Source: Parapusillimonas sp013416435 (lineage in GTDB: Bacteria; Pseudomonadota; Gammaproteobacteria; Burkholderiales; Burkholderiaceae_B). From it: a DNA stretch of 64,000 bases. Under the pieces are notes generated by a model that was given only the letters and a program-made list of their open reading frames with translations, had not been told where the DNA came from and made no database searches. The stretch covers positions 3,100,001 through 3,164,000 of the forward strand of contig NZ_CP197474.1 of the NCBI RefSeq assembly GCF_052180245.1, in the 5' to 3' direction. Shown here in pieces: positions 35,180-43,753 of this stretch. Numbering within the stretch: the first letter of the stretch is position 1; each line of letters starts with the position of its first letter. Position numbers and translations under genes: made by a program.

Positions 35180-35845
35180 ATGATCGCAGAACTTGCCGCC
35201 TTGGCCCTGACCTGCGCACCCAACATCCACCCAGTCACGCTGCATGCACTGATTCGTCATGAGTCCCGAATCCGGCAGTACGCCATCGGCGTCAACCGAA
35301 AGGGCCGGCACCTACGACGGCAACCTCGTTCCTTGTCCGAAGCGACCGCAGCCGCCGACCGCCTCATTGACCAGGGTATCGACTTCGATGCCGGACTGGG
35401 ACAGATCAATGTTCGCAACTGGGCGTGGTTGAATCTGGATAGCAAAACCGTCTTTGATCCCTGCTGCAATCTGGCGGCCGCCCAGACTGTACTGGCAGAG
35501 TGCTATGCCCGAGCGTTACCCCGACAGGCGGATCCGCAGCATGCCTTGCGCGCCGCACTGTCCTGCTACAACACCGGCAATTTCAAGCGCGGTTTCACCA
35601 ATGGCTATGTAGGCAAAGTGTTGGCCCAAGCCAAGATCAAGGTTCCGGCCTTGGCACCCTTGGAAAATGAAACGACCAGGCCCGCGGCAAAGGCTACACC
35701 GGCAGAGTCGGCGCAAAAACCTGATCAAGAACCACCCACTCAACCCGAAGGTGCACCGGACGGCTTCAGCGCTAATCCGGCAACCGACGGTTTTTCACAA
35801 ACGCGCGACGACGAACGAGACATCAAGCCAGACTCCGACGCCTGA
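35180..35845 (+). CDS. virB1: VirB1-like lytic transglycosylase
   Basis: This muramidase opens peptidoglycan for assembly of the type IV secretion channel. The 221-residue product has the SLT fold over residues 1-150: catalytic Glu in LIRHESR, the GLGQINVRNW motif, and LSCYNTGNFKRGF. The C-terminal 60 residues are Pro/Asp-rich and probably disordered. No classical signal peptide is evident; the hydrophobic N-terminus (MIAELAALALTCAPN) may be part of the fold. An RBS (GAAGGAG) precedes the ATG. Confidence 0.88.
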   Translation: MIAELAALALTCAPNIHPVTLHALIRHESRIRQYAIGVNRKGRHLRRQPRSLSEATAAADRLIDQGIDFDAGLGQINVRNWAWLNLDSKTVFDPCCNLAAAQTVLAECYARALPRQADPQHALRAALSCYNTGNFKRGFTNGYVGKVLAQAKIKVPALAPLENETTRPAAKATPAESAQKPDQEPPTQPEGAPDGFSANPATDGFSQTRDDERDIKPDSDA

Positions 35846-35933
35846 CGCACCCCGGGCCGGCCCGGCTAAGTTCATTCCTTTTCTTATCTACCACACCCCT
35901 GCGCCACCTGGTGCCTGGGTCAGGAGCCTTTGC

Positions 35934-36254
35934 ATGTCTCTACTGGAACACATCAGAAACGCTACGTCTCTCCTGCACATCATCAACAAACTGATTACAG
36001 CCACACTGCTGTTCGGCATCCATCAGGCTGCATTTGCACAATCCATCGGCGGACTTTCCCGAGCGCAAACCACATTGCAGACCCTCCGAGACAATCTGGA
36101 TGTCATCCTGCCCATTGCAGCCATCATCATCGGCGTCATCATTTTTGTACTGTATTCCGCAGAGGTCATGCGCAAAGACGATGCCATACGCTGGGGCATC
36201 GGCGTACTGCTGGCGGGATCGGCTGCCGAGCTGGTCGTACTGCTTTGGAAGTAA
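35934..36254 (+). CDS. virB2: VirB2-like pilin
   Basis: This is the major subunit of the conjugative pilus. The 106-residue precursor has a signal-like N-terminus ending in HQAAFAQS and two hydrophobic helices (about 55-75 and 85-103), the usual VirB2/TrbC arrangement. The start at 35934 follows CAGGAG; a longer open frame from 35667 merely overlaps virB1. It lies three bases before virB3, matching the canonical order. Confidence 0.8.
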   Translation: MSLLEHIRNATSLLHIINKLITATLLFGIHQAAFAQSIGGLSRAQTTLQTLRDNLDVILPIAAIIIGVIIFVLYSAEVMRKDDAIRWGIGVLLAGSAAELVVLLWK

Positions 36255-36257
36255 GTC

Positions 36258-36578
36258 ATGGCGACCAACACCTATCCGGTCTTTAGAGGACTGGGCCGCA
36301 AGGCCACCTTCATGGGCGTTCCCACCAAGTTGTTACTGGGTGCCTTTACCTGCGTGGCCATGATCGCCATGACGGCAGGCCTGGCGTGGTGGGGCTTGCT
36401 GTTCATCGTCATACCCACGCTCGCCATTGTCACCCGCGATGACGATAAAGCCCTCGATGTGCTGTGGCTCGAACTGAAAACGCGACGGCGCAATCGCAAT
36501 CAACGCTTCTGGCAGGGCTCAAGCTACGCCCTGCAAGGCTATCACCGGCGCCGGCCCTGGCGCGCCTTCATCAAGTAA
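36258..36578 (+). CDS. virB3: VirB3-like inner-membrane protein
   Basis: VirB3 proteins help assemble the pilus and work with the VirB4 ATPase. The 106-residue product begins MATNTYPVFRGLGRKATFMGVP, the typical start, followed by two membrane helices (about 25-60) and a basic tail. It is followed after 11 bases by virB4. Length and position fit well. Confidence 0.85.
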   Translation: MATNTYPVFRGLGRKATFMGVPTKLLLGAFTCVAMIAMTAGLAWWGLLFIVIPTLAIVTRDDDKALDVLWLELKTRRRNRNQRFWQGSSYALQGYHRRRPWRAFIK

Positions 36579-36589
36579 AGGATGTTTCC

Positions 36590-39034
36590 ATGACTGCTGC
36601 TACCACCCTGGCCGTGGACGAACGGCGCGTCTCACGCTATCTGCCTTATTCCCACCACGTCACCGACCAGATCATTGCCTGCGATAACCATGAATATCTG
36701 GCGATCATAAAGGTAACGGGCCGCGCGCCGGACGCCTATGCACAAGATGAGCTGAAAGACTGGATCGAAGCGCTGCATAACGTACTACGCGGCTTGCCCA
36801 TGGGATCGCTTGGCCTGTACTCCCATATCGTGCGCCGCCGCGTCACGGAATACCCCGACAGCACCTTTAACCAACCCTTTGCCTCCCGGTTCGATGCCGC
36901 CTACCGTGCCACGTTCGACGCCTCGGGCCTGATGATCAACGACCTATACCTGACAGTGCTCATTCACCCGGTACAGGATCCGATACTGGGCACATTCGCC
37001 AGCCTGGAAAAAGCCGACGCGCAACGCATTGCGCACTGGCAGGCCGAATCCATCGAACGCCTGAACGGCATCTTACGCGCCCTGAGCGCGGGCCTGTACC
37101 GCTACGATCCGCAAACGCTGGGCATCGTGGATCGCAAGGGCTTTGCTTTCAGCGAAGCCGCCGAGTTCCTGGGATTCCTGCTTTCCGGTACGCACAGGCC
37201 CGTACCAATCAGCCGGGAACGCTTGCGAGACACCCTGCCCTATGCCAGGCCGATCTTTGGCCGTCATGGGGAATTGGGCGAACTGAGGACCGTCGCCAGC
37301 TCCCGCATCTTCGGCATGATGGAGCTGCGCGACTACCCGGAAACCACAAAACCGGGACACCTGGATCGGCTGCTGGGCCTGCCCCACGAATTCGTGCTCA
37401 CCCAATCGTGGGGCAGCCATACCGGGGCCGCAGCCAAGAAGCTGGTCAAGAAACACCATAAGCTGCTGGTCGATTCAGGCGACGATTCCATCAGCCAGGT
37501 CACCCAACTGACTGAGGCCATGGACGACCTGACGTCAGCTCGCATGGGCCTGGGCGATCATCACGCCACGATGCTGATTTATGGCGACACGGCTGAAGGC
37601 GTACGCCAGGCATTGGCTCAGACCGCCACGCTACTAGCCGAAGAGGCGGTCGGCTTCCGGCCACTGGATCGAGCGCTGGAAGCCGGGTTCTGGGCGCAAC
37701 TGCCAGGTAACTGGCACTGGCGGCCACGTCCAGTGCCCATCACATCGCTCAACTTCCTGTGTTTTTCCAGCCTGCATAACCAGCTGACCGGCAAACCGGT
37801 CGGCAACCCCTGGGGGCCAGCGGTCACTCTGCTCAAAACCCAGACAGGTAGCCCGTTCTTTTTCAACTTCCACGCCTCTACCGAGGACTTGGACGAAACT
37901 GGAAAACGTCGCCCTGGCAACACCATGATCATTGGAATGACCGGCACGGGTAAGACCGTATTGCAGGGAATGCTGCTCACCCAGGCACAGAAGTTTGGTG
38001 CAACGTGTGTTGTTTGGGACAAGGATCAGGGCATGCAGGTGCTCATCATGGCGTTAGGGGGCCGATACTTCAACATCCGACTTGGTGAAACAACAGGCTG
38101 GAATCCGTTCCAGATGGAGCCCACCAAAGGAAACGTCGCCTTCATGGTGCGCCTAGTCGTATTCCTGGCCGAGCGCCGAGGCGAAGCTGTCACCACACGA
38201 CAGCAGGCCGAGATCACCCAGGCAGTGCAGCAGCTAACCACGCTGATCGACCGGGAGGCCCGCACGCTATCGACCCTGAATACCTTGCTACCCAATCCGT
38301 ACAGTGAGGATGACACCACAAGCACCATCCATGCTCGCCTGGCTCCCTGGTGCCAGGGCGGTGAATACGGCTGGGTGTTCGATAACCCTACCGATGAACT
38401 GAGTCTAGCCACCGACACGGGCGAACCTGCCATCTTTGGATTTGATCTGACTGAACTGCTCGATGATGACGCGGTACGGGGCGCAGCCACGATGTATCTG
38501 AAGCACCGCATTGATGCCCTGCACGATGGCCGGCGCATCATCAACCTGTACGACGAATGCCAGCACCCATTAAAGGACAGGCATTTTCAGGATGACATGC
38601 AGGACGCCAGCCGCACCATCCGCAAGAAAAACGGTGTGCTGGCCTTCGCCACCCAGGAGCCGGGTGCCATCACGGAAAACCCGGTCGGCCCCTCTTTGGT
38701 TCAGCAGACAGCCACCTTGATACTGCTGCCCAACCCCAGAGCCAAGGCCCGCGACTACATCGAAGGCTTCGGCCTGTCACCCACCGAGTTCGAGCTGTTG
38801 AAGTCTTTGGGCGAGGCCAGCCGCAAGTTCCTCGTCAAGCAAGGCTCCAGCGTCACCGTCGCCCAGCTGGACTTGTCCGGCTGCGAGGATGAACTGCTGG
38901 TGTTCTCTGGCAGTCCTGACATGGCCGAGATAGCCGAGCAGGCCGTGGCCCAGGCCGGGCATGATCCGGTTGCCTGGCTACCCGTGTACCTGGACATCGT
39001 CAGACAAAGCCGCCAGATAACCGCCATCTCATAA
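36590..39034 (+). CDS. virB4: VirB4-like conjugation ATPase
   Basis: This 814-residue cytoplasmic ATPase energises pilus biogenesis and substrate transfer. An N-terminal CagE/TrbE/VirB domain covers about 1-400. The RecA-like motor has Walker A GMTGTGKTVLQG near residue 450 and Walker B-type INLYDECQHPLKD near 660. The start at 36590 (MTAATTLAVDERRVSRYLPYSHHV) is preferred over a longer reading that runs back into virB3. It shows no sign of damage. Confidence 0.93.
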   Translation: MTAATTLAVDERRVSRYLPYSHHVTDQIIACDNHEYLAIIKVTGRAPDAYAQDELKDWIEALHNVLRGLPMGSLGLYSHIVRRRVTEYPDSTFNQPFASRFDAAYRATFDASGLMINDLYLTVLIHPVQDPILGTFASLEKADAQRIAHWQAESIERLNGILRALSAGLYRYDPQTLGIVDRKGFAFSEAAEFLGFLLSGTHRPVPISRERLRDTLPYARPIFGRHGELGELRTVASSRIFGMMELRDYPETTKPGHLDRLLGLPHEFVLTQSWGSHTGAAAKKLVKKHHKLLVDSGDDSISQVTQLTEAMDDLTSARMGLGDHHATMLIYGDTAEGVRQALAQTATLLAEEAVGFRPLDRALEAGFWAQLPGNWHWRPRPVPITSLNFLCFSSLHNQLTGKPVGNPWGPAVTLLKTQTGSPFFFNFHASTEDLDETGKRRPGNTMIIGMTGTGKTVLQGMLLTQAQKFGATCVVWDKDQGMQVLIMALGGRYFNIRLGETTGWNPFQMEPTKGNVAFMVRLVVFLAERRGEAVTTRQQAEITQAVQQLTTLIDREARTLSTLNTLLPNPYSEDDTTSTIHARLAPWCQGGEYGWVFDNPTDELSLATDTGEPAIFGFDLTELLDDDAVRGAATMYLKHRIDALHDGRRIINLYDECQHPLKDRHFQDDMQDASRTIRKKNGVLAFATQEPGAITENPVGPSLVQQTATLILLPNPRAKARDYIEGFGLSPTEFELLKSLGEASRKFLVKQGSSVTVAQLDLSGCEDELLVFSGSPDMAEIAEQAVAQAGHDPVAWLPVYLDIVRQSRQITAIS

Positions 39035-39045
39035 GAAGGTAGCCT

Positions 39046-39603
39046 ATGAAACAAGATACTCATGACCGGGAAAAGCAGCGGGCAGCGCTTGAGCACAACC
39101 ATCGCCAGGCACAGGCTCGCGACGATCTGCAGACAACAAAGGATGAGGACTTCTATGCCCGTCTGGGGCTTACCGGCTCAGAAGCCGAAGCGGGCACCGC
39201 GGATGACGCTTTTGTCATTTCCATCCATTGTGAACGCTGGACACTTCAAGACCTGGAAGCACGTGGAGTCAGTACCCACGATATCGAACTCGACCGCGTC
39301 ATCGTCGTTGCCGATGATCTGGCGCGCCATGGCCGGGATTACGGGATTTCCGAACCATCGTGCACCGATCCCAGCATGGCCCCGGACATTTGGTTCCGCT
39401 CCACGTATCCGCGCCAAGATCGTGCCTATTTTGAGCAAGGTGTACAGAAATATTACAGCCTGCACATTCACGAAGTGAACGGCCACCCACCGAGCCCTAT
39501 CGAGTATCAACGGGTGGCTGACTTGGTCGGCGTCCGCTTTGATCAAGCAGTGCTAAGGCAGGAACAGGGGCTCGAACAAGAAGGACCAGACCTATGCTTA
39601 TGA
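39046..39603 (+). CDS. Hypothetical protein between virB4 and virB5 genes
   Basis: This is a 185-residue hydrophilic protein that I do not recognise. The N-terminal 45 residues are charged and probably helical (KQRAALEHNHRQAQARDDLQ). The rest is a mixed acidic domain with ERWTLQDLEARGVSTHDIELDRV and DRAYFEQGVQKYYSLHIHEVNG. There is no signal peptide or membrane segment. It lies 11 bases after virB4 with an AGAAGG ribosome site and overlaps the next small gene by ten bases, so it is part of the transfer operon. Confidence 0.6.
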   Translation: MKQDTHDREKQRAALEHNHRQAQARDDLQTTKDEDFYARLGLTGSEAEAGTADDAFVISIHCERWTLQDLEARGVSTHDIELDRVIVVADDLARHGRDYGISEPSCTDPSMAPDIWFRSTYPRQDRAYFEQGVQKYYSLHIHEVNGHPPSPIEYQRVADLVGVRFDQAVLRQEQGLEQEGPDLCL

Positions 39604-39785
39604 ATCCATTCAGCCTCCAAAATATCCCCGCTCCGAATGACGACATGGGCGTACTTTGTCGGTACATCCTGAAACATAAACAAGGACCCGACTGGCTTAC
39701 AAAGGCTGGGCACGTTTGCAGCGTGACCGACGCCTGGGCAGCATTCCAACGTAGCCCGGCTCACCCCAACAACCGTTCACCATAG
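39594..39785 (+). CDS. Small hypothetical protein
   Basis: This 63-residue protein overlaps the end of the preceding gene by ten bases, which suggests coupled translation. Sequence: MLMNPFSLQNIPAPNDDMG then VLCRYILKHKQGPDWLTKAG and DAWAAFQRSPAH. No family recognised. Real-gene status rests on operon position and coding-like composition only. Confidence 0.45.
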   Translation: MLMNPFSLQNIPAPNDDMGVLCRYILKHKQGPDWLTKAGHVCSVTDAWAAFQRSPAHPNNRSP

Positions 39786-39793
39786 GAAACCCA

Positions 39794-40171
39794 ATGAACC
39801 GACGAAATTTCATCACTGCCGCTGGTGTCAGTAGCTTAGCAATTCTTTCGGGCTGCAAGACCGAGCCCAACGGAGAAAAATTCATCGGGTACTGGTTCTC
39901 GGACAATGGTCGCTATCCCCCAACCCTGGTTCACATTGAACGCAATGGCGATAGCTTTCTGTTCACAGAAACCGCCTGGAATAATTTGGGCACGGTCGGC
40001 TACCAGTCCAATACTGTGCCTGCCACACTCAAGGGTTCAGTCAATATCCTCGTAGTGGCCGACGCTGCTCAGGTGGCCTACAAAGAAGCAGATGATGAGA
40101 TTGTTTCCGACAGCCTGAAGGCCCGGCGCATCACAGAAGCCGAGTACCAGGCCGCCGTTTCCCGAAAGTAG
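39794..40171 (+). CDS. Hypothetical exported lipoprotein
   Basis: This 125-residue protein has an N-terminus MNRRNFITAAGVSSLAILSG followed by Cys, a lipobox (LSGC) with twin arginines ahead of the hydrophobic stretch, hence possibly a Tat-type lipoprotein signal. The mature part is a small beta-rich domain (GYWFSDNGRYPPTLVHIERNG). It lies nine bases after the small gene upstream, within the T4SS operon. I do not recognise a family; entry-exclusion or pilus-accessory lipoproteins are possible. Confidence 0.6.
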   Translation: MNRRNFITAAGVSSLAILSGCKTEPNGEKFIGYWFSDNGRYPPTLVHIERNGDSFLFTETAWNNLGTVGYQSNTVPATLKGSVNILVVADAAQVAYKEADDEIVSDSLKARRITEAEYQAAVSRK

Positions 40172-40252
40172 CCGTTTACAGCTCATCCCCGAGCACGACA
40201 CCAAAAATACGGCGATCCCGTTCGCCGTCACCATTTTTCCCTTGGAGCCCTC

Positions 40253-40957
40253 ATGACACGCTGCAAATTCCTTGCGGCGGGCATCACCTTGTCCGTCACC
40301 TTCCTGAGTCCAGCCCACGCCAGTGGTATTCCCACGGTCGATGCAGCCACCATCGCCCAATTGCAGGAACAATTACTGACTGCCCGCGATCAGTTGCAGA
40401 ACATGACTGAACAGCTACAAACGGCAAAAAGCCAATTGGCAGCTTTCACCCAGTCGAGCGGTTACGGCAGCCTCACGGGCGATCTCGATATCCGCAACCA
40501 GCTACGCGCCGCGCTGCCATCCAGCGCCCAAGACCTTCTGGATCGCTCCGGCAGTTCGGGCCTCAACGGGGATGTCTCCCGAATTACTGATGATGTTATG
40601 GCACCAGTGGACTTCAGCGAGGATCGCCAACAGCTCTCAAAACGGGCACTGAACATTGAAGCCACAGCAAAGGCCATGAGCGAACGTGCTTATGATTCCA
40701 TGACCCAACGTCTAGCTAATGTGGATACGCTACAAAGCAAGATTAATCAAACCACCAATCCCAAGGAGATCGCTGAATTACAGGCTCGTATCCAGATTGA
40801 GCAGGCCAACATCACCGCAGAGCAGACACGTATTGAACTGGCGTCTCAGCAACTGGAAGCAGAACGTCACTTGCTGCAGGCAAGAGCCGAACGAGTCTAT
40901 GGCGGCTGGTTTGGAAATAGCTCAGGATCCAGCAACCCCACCGGCCCTGCAGAATAG
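40253..40957 (+). CDS. virB5: VirB5-like pilus-tip protein
   Basis: VirB5 is a minor, tip-located pilus component needed for host contact. The 234-residue precursor has a signal peptide (about residues 1-24, ending PAHAS). Long amphipathic helices follow: AQLQEQLLTARDQLQNMTEQL at the N-terminus and EIAELQARIQIEQANITAEQT near the C-terminus, the family layout. It lies between the unknown lipoprotein gene and virB6. Confidence 0.8.
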   Translation: MTRCKFLAAGITLSVTFLSPAHASGIPTVDAATIAQLQEQLLTARDQLQNMTEQLQTAKSQLAAFTQSSGYGSLTGDLDIRNQLRAALPSSAQDLLDRSGSSGLNGDVSRITDDVMAPVDFSEDRQQLSKRALNIEATAKAMSERAYDSMTQRLANVDTLQSKINQTTNPKEIAELQARIQIEQANITAEQTRIELASQQLEAERHLLQARAERVYGGWFGNSSGSSNPTGPAE

Positions 40958-40968
40958 GGCCGAACATC

Positions 40969-41919
40969 ATGGCCAGCCTCAGCCCTCCCGTCGCACCCCC
41001 ATCTGCCCCGAGCGACATCGCACAATGGGTCACAACTCAGACTGAAAGCATACTGAGCGATGCCGTCAATGGCCCCATGCAGGCGCTGTTTGAAGCGCTT
41101 ATGCCGGTTATCGTGGTGGGCCTCACCCTGCAATTCGTTGTGTACGCATTTGCCCTTATGCACGGGCAGAGCAATATGACTGTGACCGAGTTCTTTCGCA
41201 AAGCAATTCTCGTGGCCATTATTTCAATGATCTTTGGTGCTGGTGGCCTGTATCAGGCCGGCATCGCGAAGACGATGATCGCGCTGCCGGACGATGTCAC
41301 ACAATTGGCGCTCGGCACAGGTGACGTAGCCTTGGAAGTAGACAGACTACAGAATGAAACTAGTGAGGCATCCAATGCCATGCTCGGCGCTAGTGACCGT
41401 CCCTGGTACAACTTCATGCCTTCAACGAAGGAAGTCCTAGTCAGCATTCTGGCAACACTGTTGCGCATCAATGCCGCCGTAGTAGGCAGCATCATCATGG
41501 TGATAGTCGTGGTCTGCAAAGTAGGAATGGCCCTAGTCGTCGCAGCAGGCCCGATATTCATTGCCGCCACGTTGTTTGAATCAACCAAGCAGCTTTTCAA
41601 CAGTTGGGTGTCTCAGGCACTGAACTTCATATTCCTGGCCTTGCTCGCAGGTCTTGTCTTTGGCCTCATCCTGCAACTCAATATTCAACTGATCCGCATG
41701 ATTGCCGATCAGATCGAAACGGGTGTTTCTGACGTTCTCTCGCTGTTCGGAGCCCAAGTGCTGGTTGGCGCAGCAAGCCTTGTCATCATGGTCATGATTC
41801 CAGGCCTCGCCGCCGGACTCTCCAACGGCTTCGGCGCTCAGCTCGGTGTGGGTACCGCTGCCAAAGGCGCGTTCTCCATCATGCGTCTGCGCAGCATGAT
41901 GCGCCTGCGCGCCAAATAG
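40969..41919 (+). CDS. virB6: VirB6-like inner-membrane channel protein
   Basis: This 316-residue polytopic protein of the VirB6/TrbL family contributes to the inner-membrane translocation pore. About six hydrophobic segments are visible (near 45-65, 75-95, 165-185, 190-210, 220-240, 265-290), with the central region INAAVVGSIIMVIVVVCKVGMALVVAAGPIFIAATLFE typical of the family. The C-terminus is basic (SIMRLRSMMRLRAK). It lies 11 bases after virB5 and 91 bases before virB7. Confidence 0.85.
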   Translation: MASLSPPVAPPSAPSDIAQWVTTQTESILSDAVNGPMQALFEALMPVIVVGLTLQFVVYAFALMHGQSNMTVTEFFRKAILVAIISMIFGAGGLYQAGIAKTMIALPDDVTQLALGTGDVALEVDRLQNETSEASNAMLGASDRPWYNFMPSTKEVLVSILATLLRINAAVVGSIIMVIVVVCKVGMALVVAAGPIFIAATLFESTKQLFNSWVSQALNFIFLALLAGLVFGLILQLNIQLIRMIADQIETGVSDVLSLFGAQVLVGAASLVIMVMIPGLAAGLSNGFGAQLGVGTAAKGAFSIMRLRSMMRLRAK

Positions 41920-42010
41920 GCAATCCGCCTGTCGGCCCATACCGGGGCCATCGACCTGCTTTCCATCCCCCCCAATCCTTCTGCCGGTCCGGCAGGACAG
42001 GAATCTTCTC

Positions 42011-42148
42011 ATGAAAAACTTCTTTGCCGCCTTGGCGCTGGCCGGGCTGCTGGCTGGCTGCGCCTTTCATGCGCCTCAGCCGCCGCAACCCGTCGACACT
42101 CCCCGCGTGCCAGTCAATGCCACGCCGCCTCTTTTCAAAGGAGTTTGA
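42011..42148 (+). CDS. virB7: VirB7-like lipoprotein
   Basis: This is a 45-residue protein. MKNFFAALALAGLLAGC ends in a lipobox Cys at residue 17, followed by a Pro-rich mature peptide (PQPPQPVDTPRVPVNATPP). VirB7 lipoproteins anchor VirB9 to the outer membrane core. Size, lipobox and position between virB6 and virB8 support the assignment. The stop is three bases before the GTG of virB8. Confidence 0.75.
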   Translation: MKNFFAALALAGLLAGCAFHAPQPPQPVDTPRVPVNATPPLFKGV

Positions 42149-42151
42149 CTC

Positions 42152-42838
42152 GTGTCCTCATCTCTCAAATCCGAAGACGTTGCCGCCTACCTGGAGCAAT
42201 CGCGCGGCCTGGAGCGCGATCACCTCGGGGAGCTCGTCAGCAGCCGTAAGCGCGCCTGGCAGGTGGCCATCGGCGCGGGCCTTGTCGCCTTGGCCTCCAT
42301 CGCTGCTGTAGCGGGCCTCACCCCTTTGAAGCAGCCGCCTGAAATGTATGTAGTACGCGTCGATAGCGCCACCGGCACCATCGAACATGTCAGCAGTCTG
42401 GGCCAGCCGCTCGAAGACTACGGCCAGCGCATCGCCAAATATTTTCTGAACACTTACGTGCTGAACTGCGAGGGCTACAGCTGGCAAACGATACAGGAGC
42501 AATTCGACACTTGCGCTTTGTTGTCCTCCGCGCCCATCCAAACGCAGTACGGCACACGATTCGAAGGGCAGGACGCCGTCACGACACGCCTCGGTACCCA
42601 GGGCACAGTCGATGTGCAGGTTCATTCGATCACATTGGGTGCCAACCAGGCCGCCATCGTGCGCTTTACCAAGACAGAGCGGGAAGTCACCACGGGCAAC
42701 ATCACCAAGGTTCAGCACCTGATTGCCACCATGGCGTACCAATACACCGACGTGCCGCTCACCGAAGCGGTCGCCCGTCTGAACCCGCTGGGCTTTCAGG
42801 TCATGCGCTATGACCTGGCTGCCGACCTGTCGCGCTGA
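42152..42838 (+). CDS. virB8: VirB8-like assembly protein
   Basis: This 228-residue bitopic protein nucleates the T4SS inner-membrane complex. A cytoplasmic N-terminus of about 40 residues is followed by one helix (VAIGAGLVALASIAAVAGL) and the periplasmic NTF2-like domain (YVVRVDSATGTIEHV, AKYFLNTYVLNCEGYSW). It starts with GTG, three bases after virB7. The length fits the family. Confidence 0.88.
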   Translation: MSSSLKSEDVAAYLEQSRGLERDHLGELVSSRKRAWQVAIGAGLVALASIAAVAGLTPLKQPPEMYVVRVDSATGTIEHVSSLGQPLEDYGQRIAKYFLNTYVLNCEGYSWQTIQEQFDTCALLSSAPIQTQYGTRFEGQDAVTTRLGTQGTVDVQVHSITLGANQAAIVRFTKTEREVTTGNITKVQHLIATMAYQYTDVPLTEAVARLNPLGFQVMRYDLAADLSR

Positions 42839-42865
42839 CACCGACAAGGATCTGAAGGAATTCTT

Positions 42866-43753
42866 ATGCTCAAACATTTCCCCAGTCGGCAGGCGCTGGC
42901 GCTGTTCTTCTGCCTGGCCATACCTGCCAGCGCCCTGGCGCTGGAGACCCCTCGCTCCTCGCGGCTCGACCACCGCGTGCGTTATGTAAATTACAACGAC
43001 GCCAATGTCATCCAGCTCAACGCCGTGATCGGCGTGGCCACCCATATCGTGCTGGAGCCAGGTGAGCACTATGTCTACCATGTCTTTGGCGACAGCCAGG
43101 CCTATGCATTTACCTACAAGAACAATCACCTGTTCTTCAAGCCCACGGCAGAGGACGCCAACACCAACCTCATCGTTGTCACTGATCGACGCGATTACAG
43201 CTTCAGGCTCTCGTACAGCGACAACCGCAACTCAGCCGCCTTGTACAAACTCGTGATCCGTTACCCAGAGGTTGAAGCCAGGCAACGAACTCAGGCCGCA
43301 CAAGAGGCTGCGATTGAACGATCCTTACAAGCCGTTAGCACTAACATGAACTGGCAGGCCTACACCCGCAGCGGCGATGCGGCCATCGCGCCAGTACACG
43401 CCTGGGATGATGGCCGTCAGACCTGGCTGCAGTTTGCGCCGCAAGCCGACATCCCGACCGTGTACCGCGTCACGCCAGACGGCCAGGAAGTCATCACCAA
43501 TCACCACATGGCAGATGAACGCACCATGGTGCTTCATCGCACGTCTGCCTTATGGCATCTGCGCCTGGGCGACCAAGTGCTGGCGATTCACAACGGCGCC
43601 TACGGCACCACACCCATGCCAGCACATACCGGGACGGCATCACCAGCAGTCAGACGCAGCATCAAAGGCACTGCGAGTCCGCAATCGCCCGCTGCGGCAC
43701 CTGTGCCCACCATCCGCATACGCGAAGCCACGCAAGAAAGGAATTCCCCATGA
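42866..43753 (+). CDS. virB9: VirB9-like outer-membrane core protein
   Basis: VirB9/TraO proteins form part of the outer-membrane ring of the core complex. The 295-residue precursor has a signal peptide ending ASALALE, and an N-terminal domain with the characteristic RLDHRVRYVNYNDANVIQL. The C-terminal domain (DGRQTWLQFAPQADIPTVY, RTSALWHLRLGDQVLAIHN) is the VirB7-binding part. The stop overlaps the virB10 ATG by four bases. Confidence 0.88.
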   Translation: MLKHFPSRQALALFFCLAIPASALALETPRSSRLDHRVRYVNYNDANVIQLNAVIGVATHIVLEPGEHYVYHVFGDSQAYAFTYKNNHLFFKPTAEDANTNLIVVTDRRDYSFRLSYSDNRNSAALYKLVIRYPEVEARQRTQAAQEAAIERSLQAVSTNMNWQAYTRSGDAAIAPVHAWDDGRQTWLQFAPQADIPTVYRVTPDGQEVITNHHMADERTMVLHRTSALWHLRLGDQVLAIHNGAYGTTPMPAHTGTASPAVRRSIKGTASPQSPAAAPVPTIRIREATQERNSP

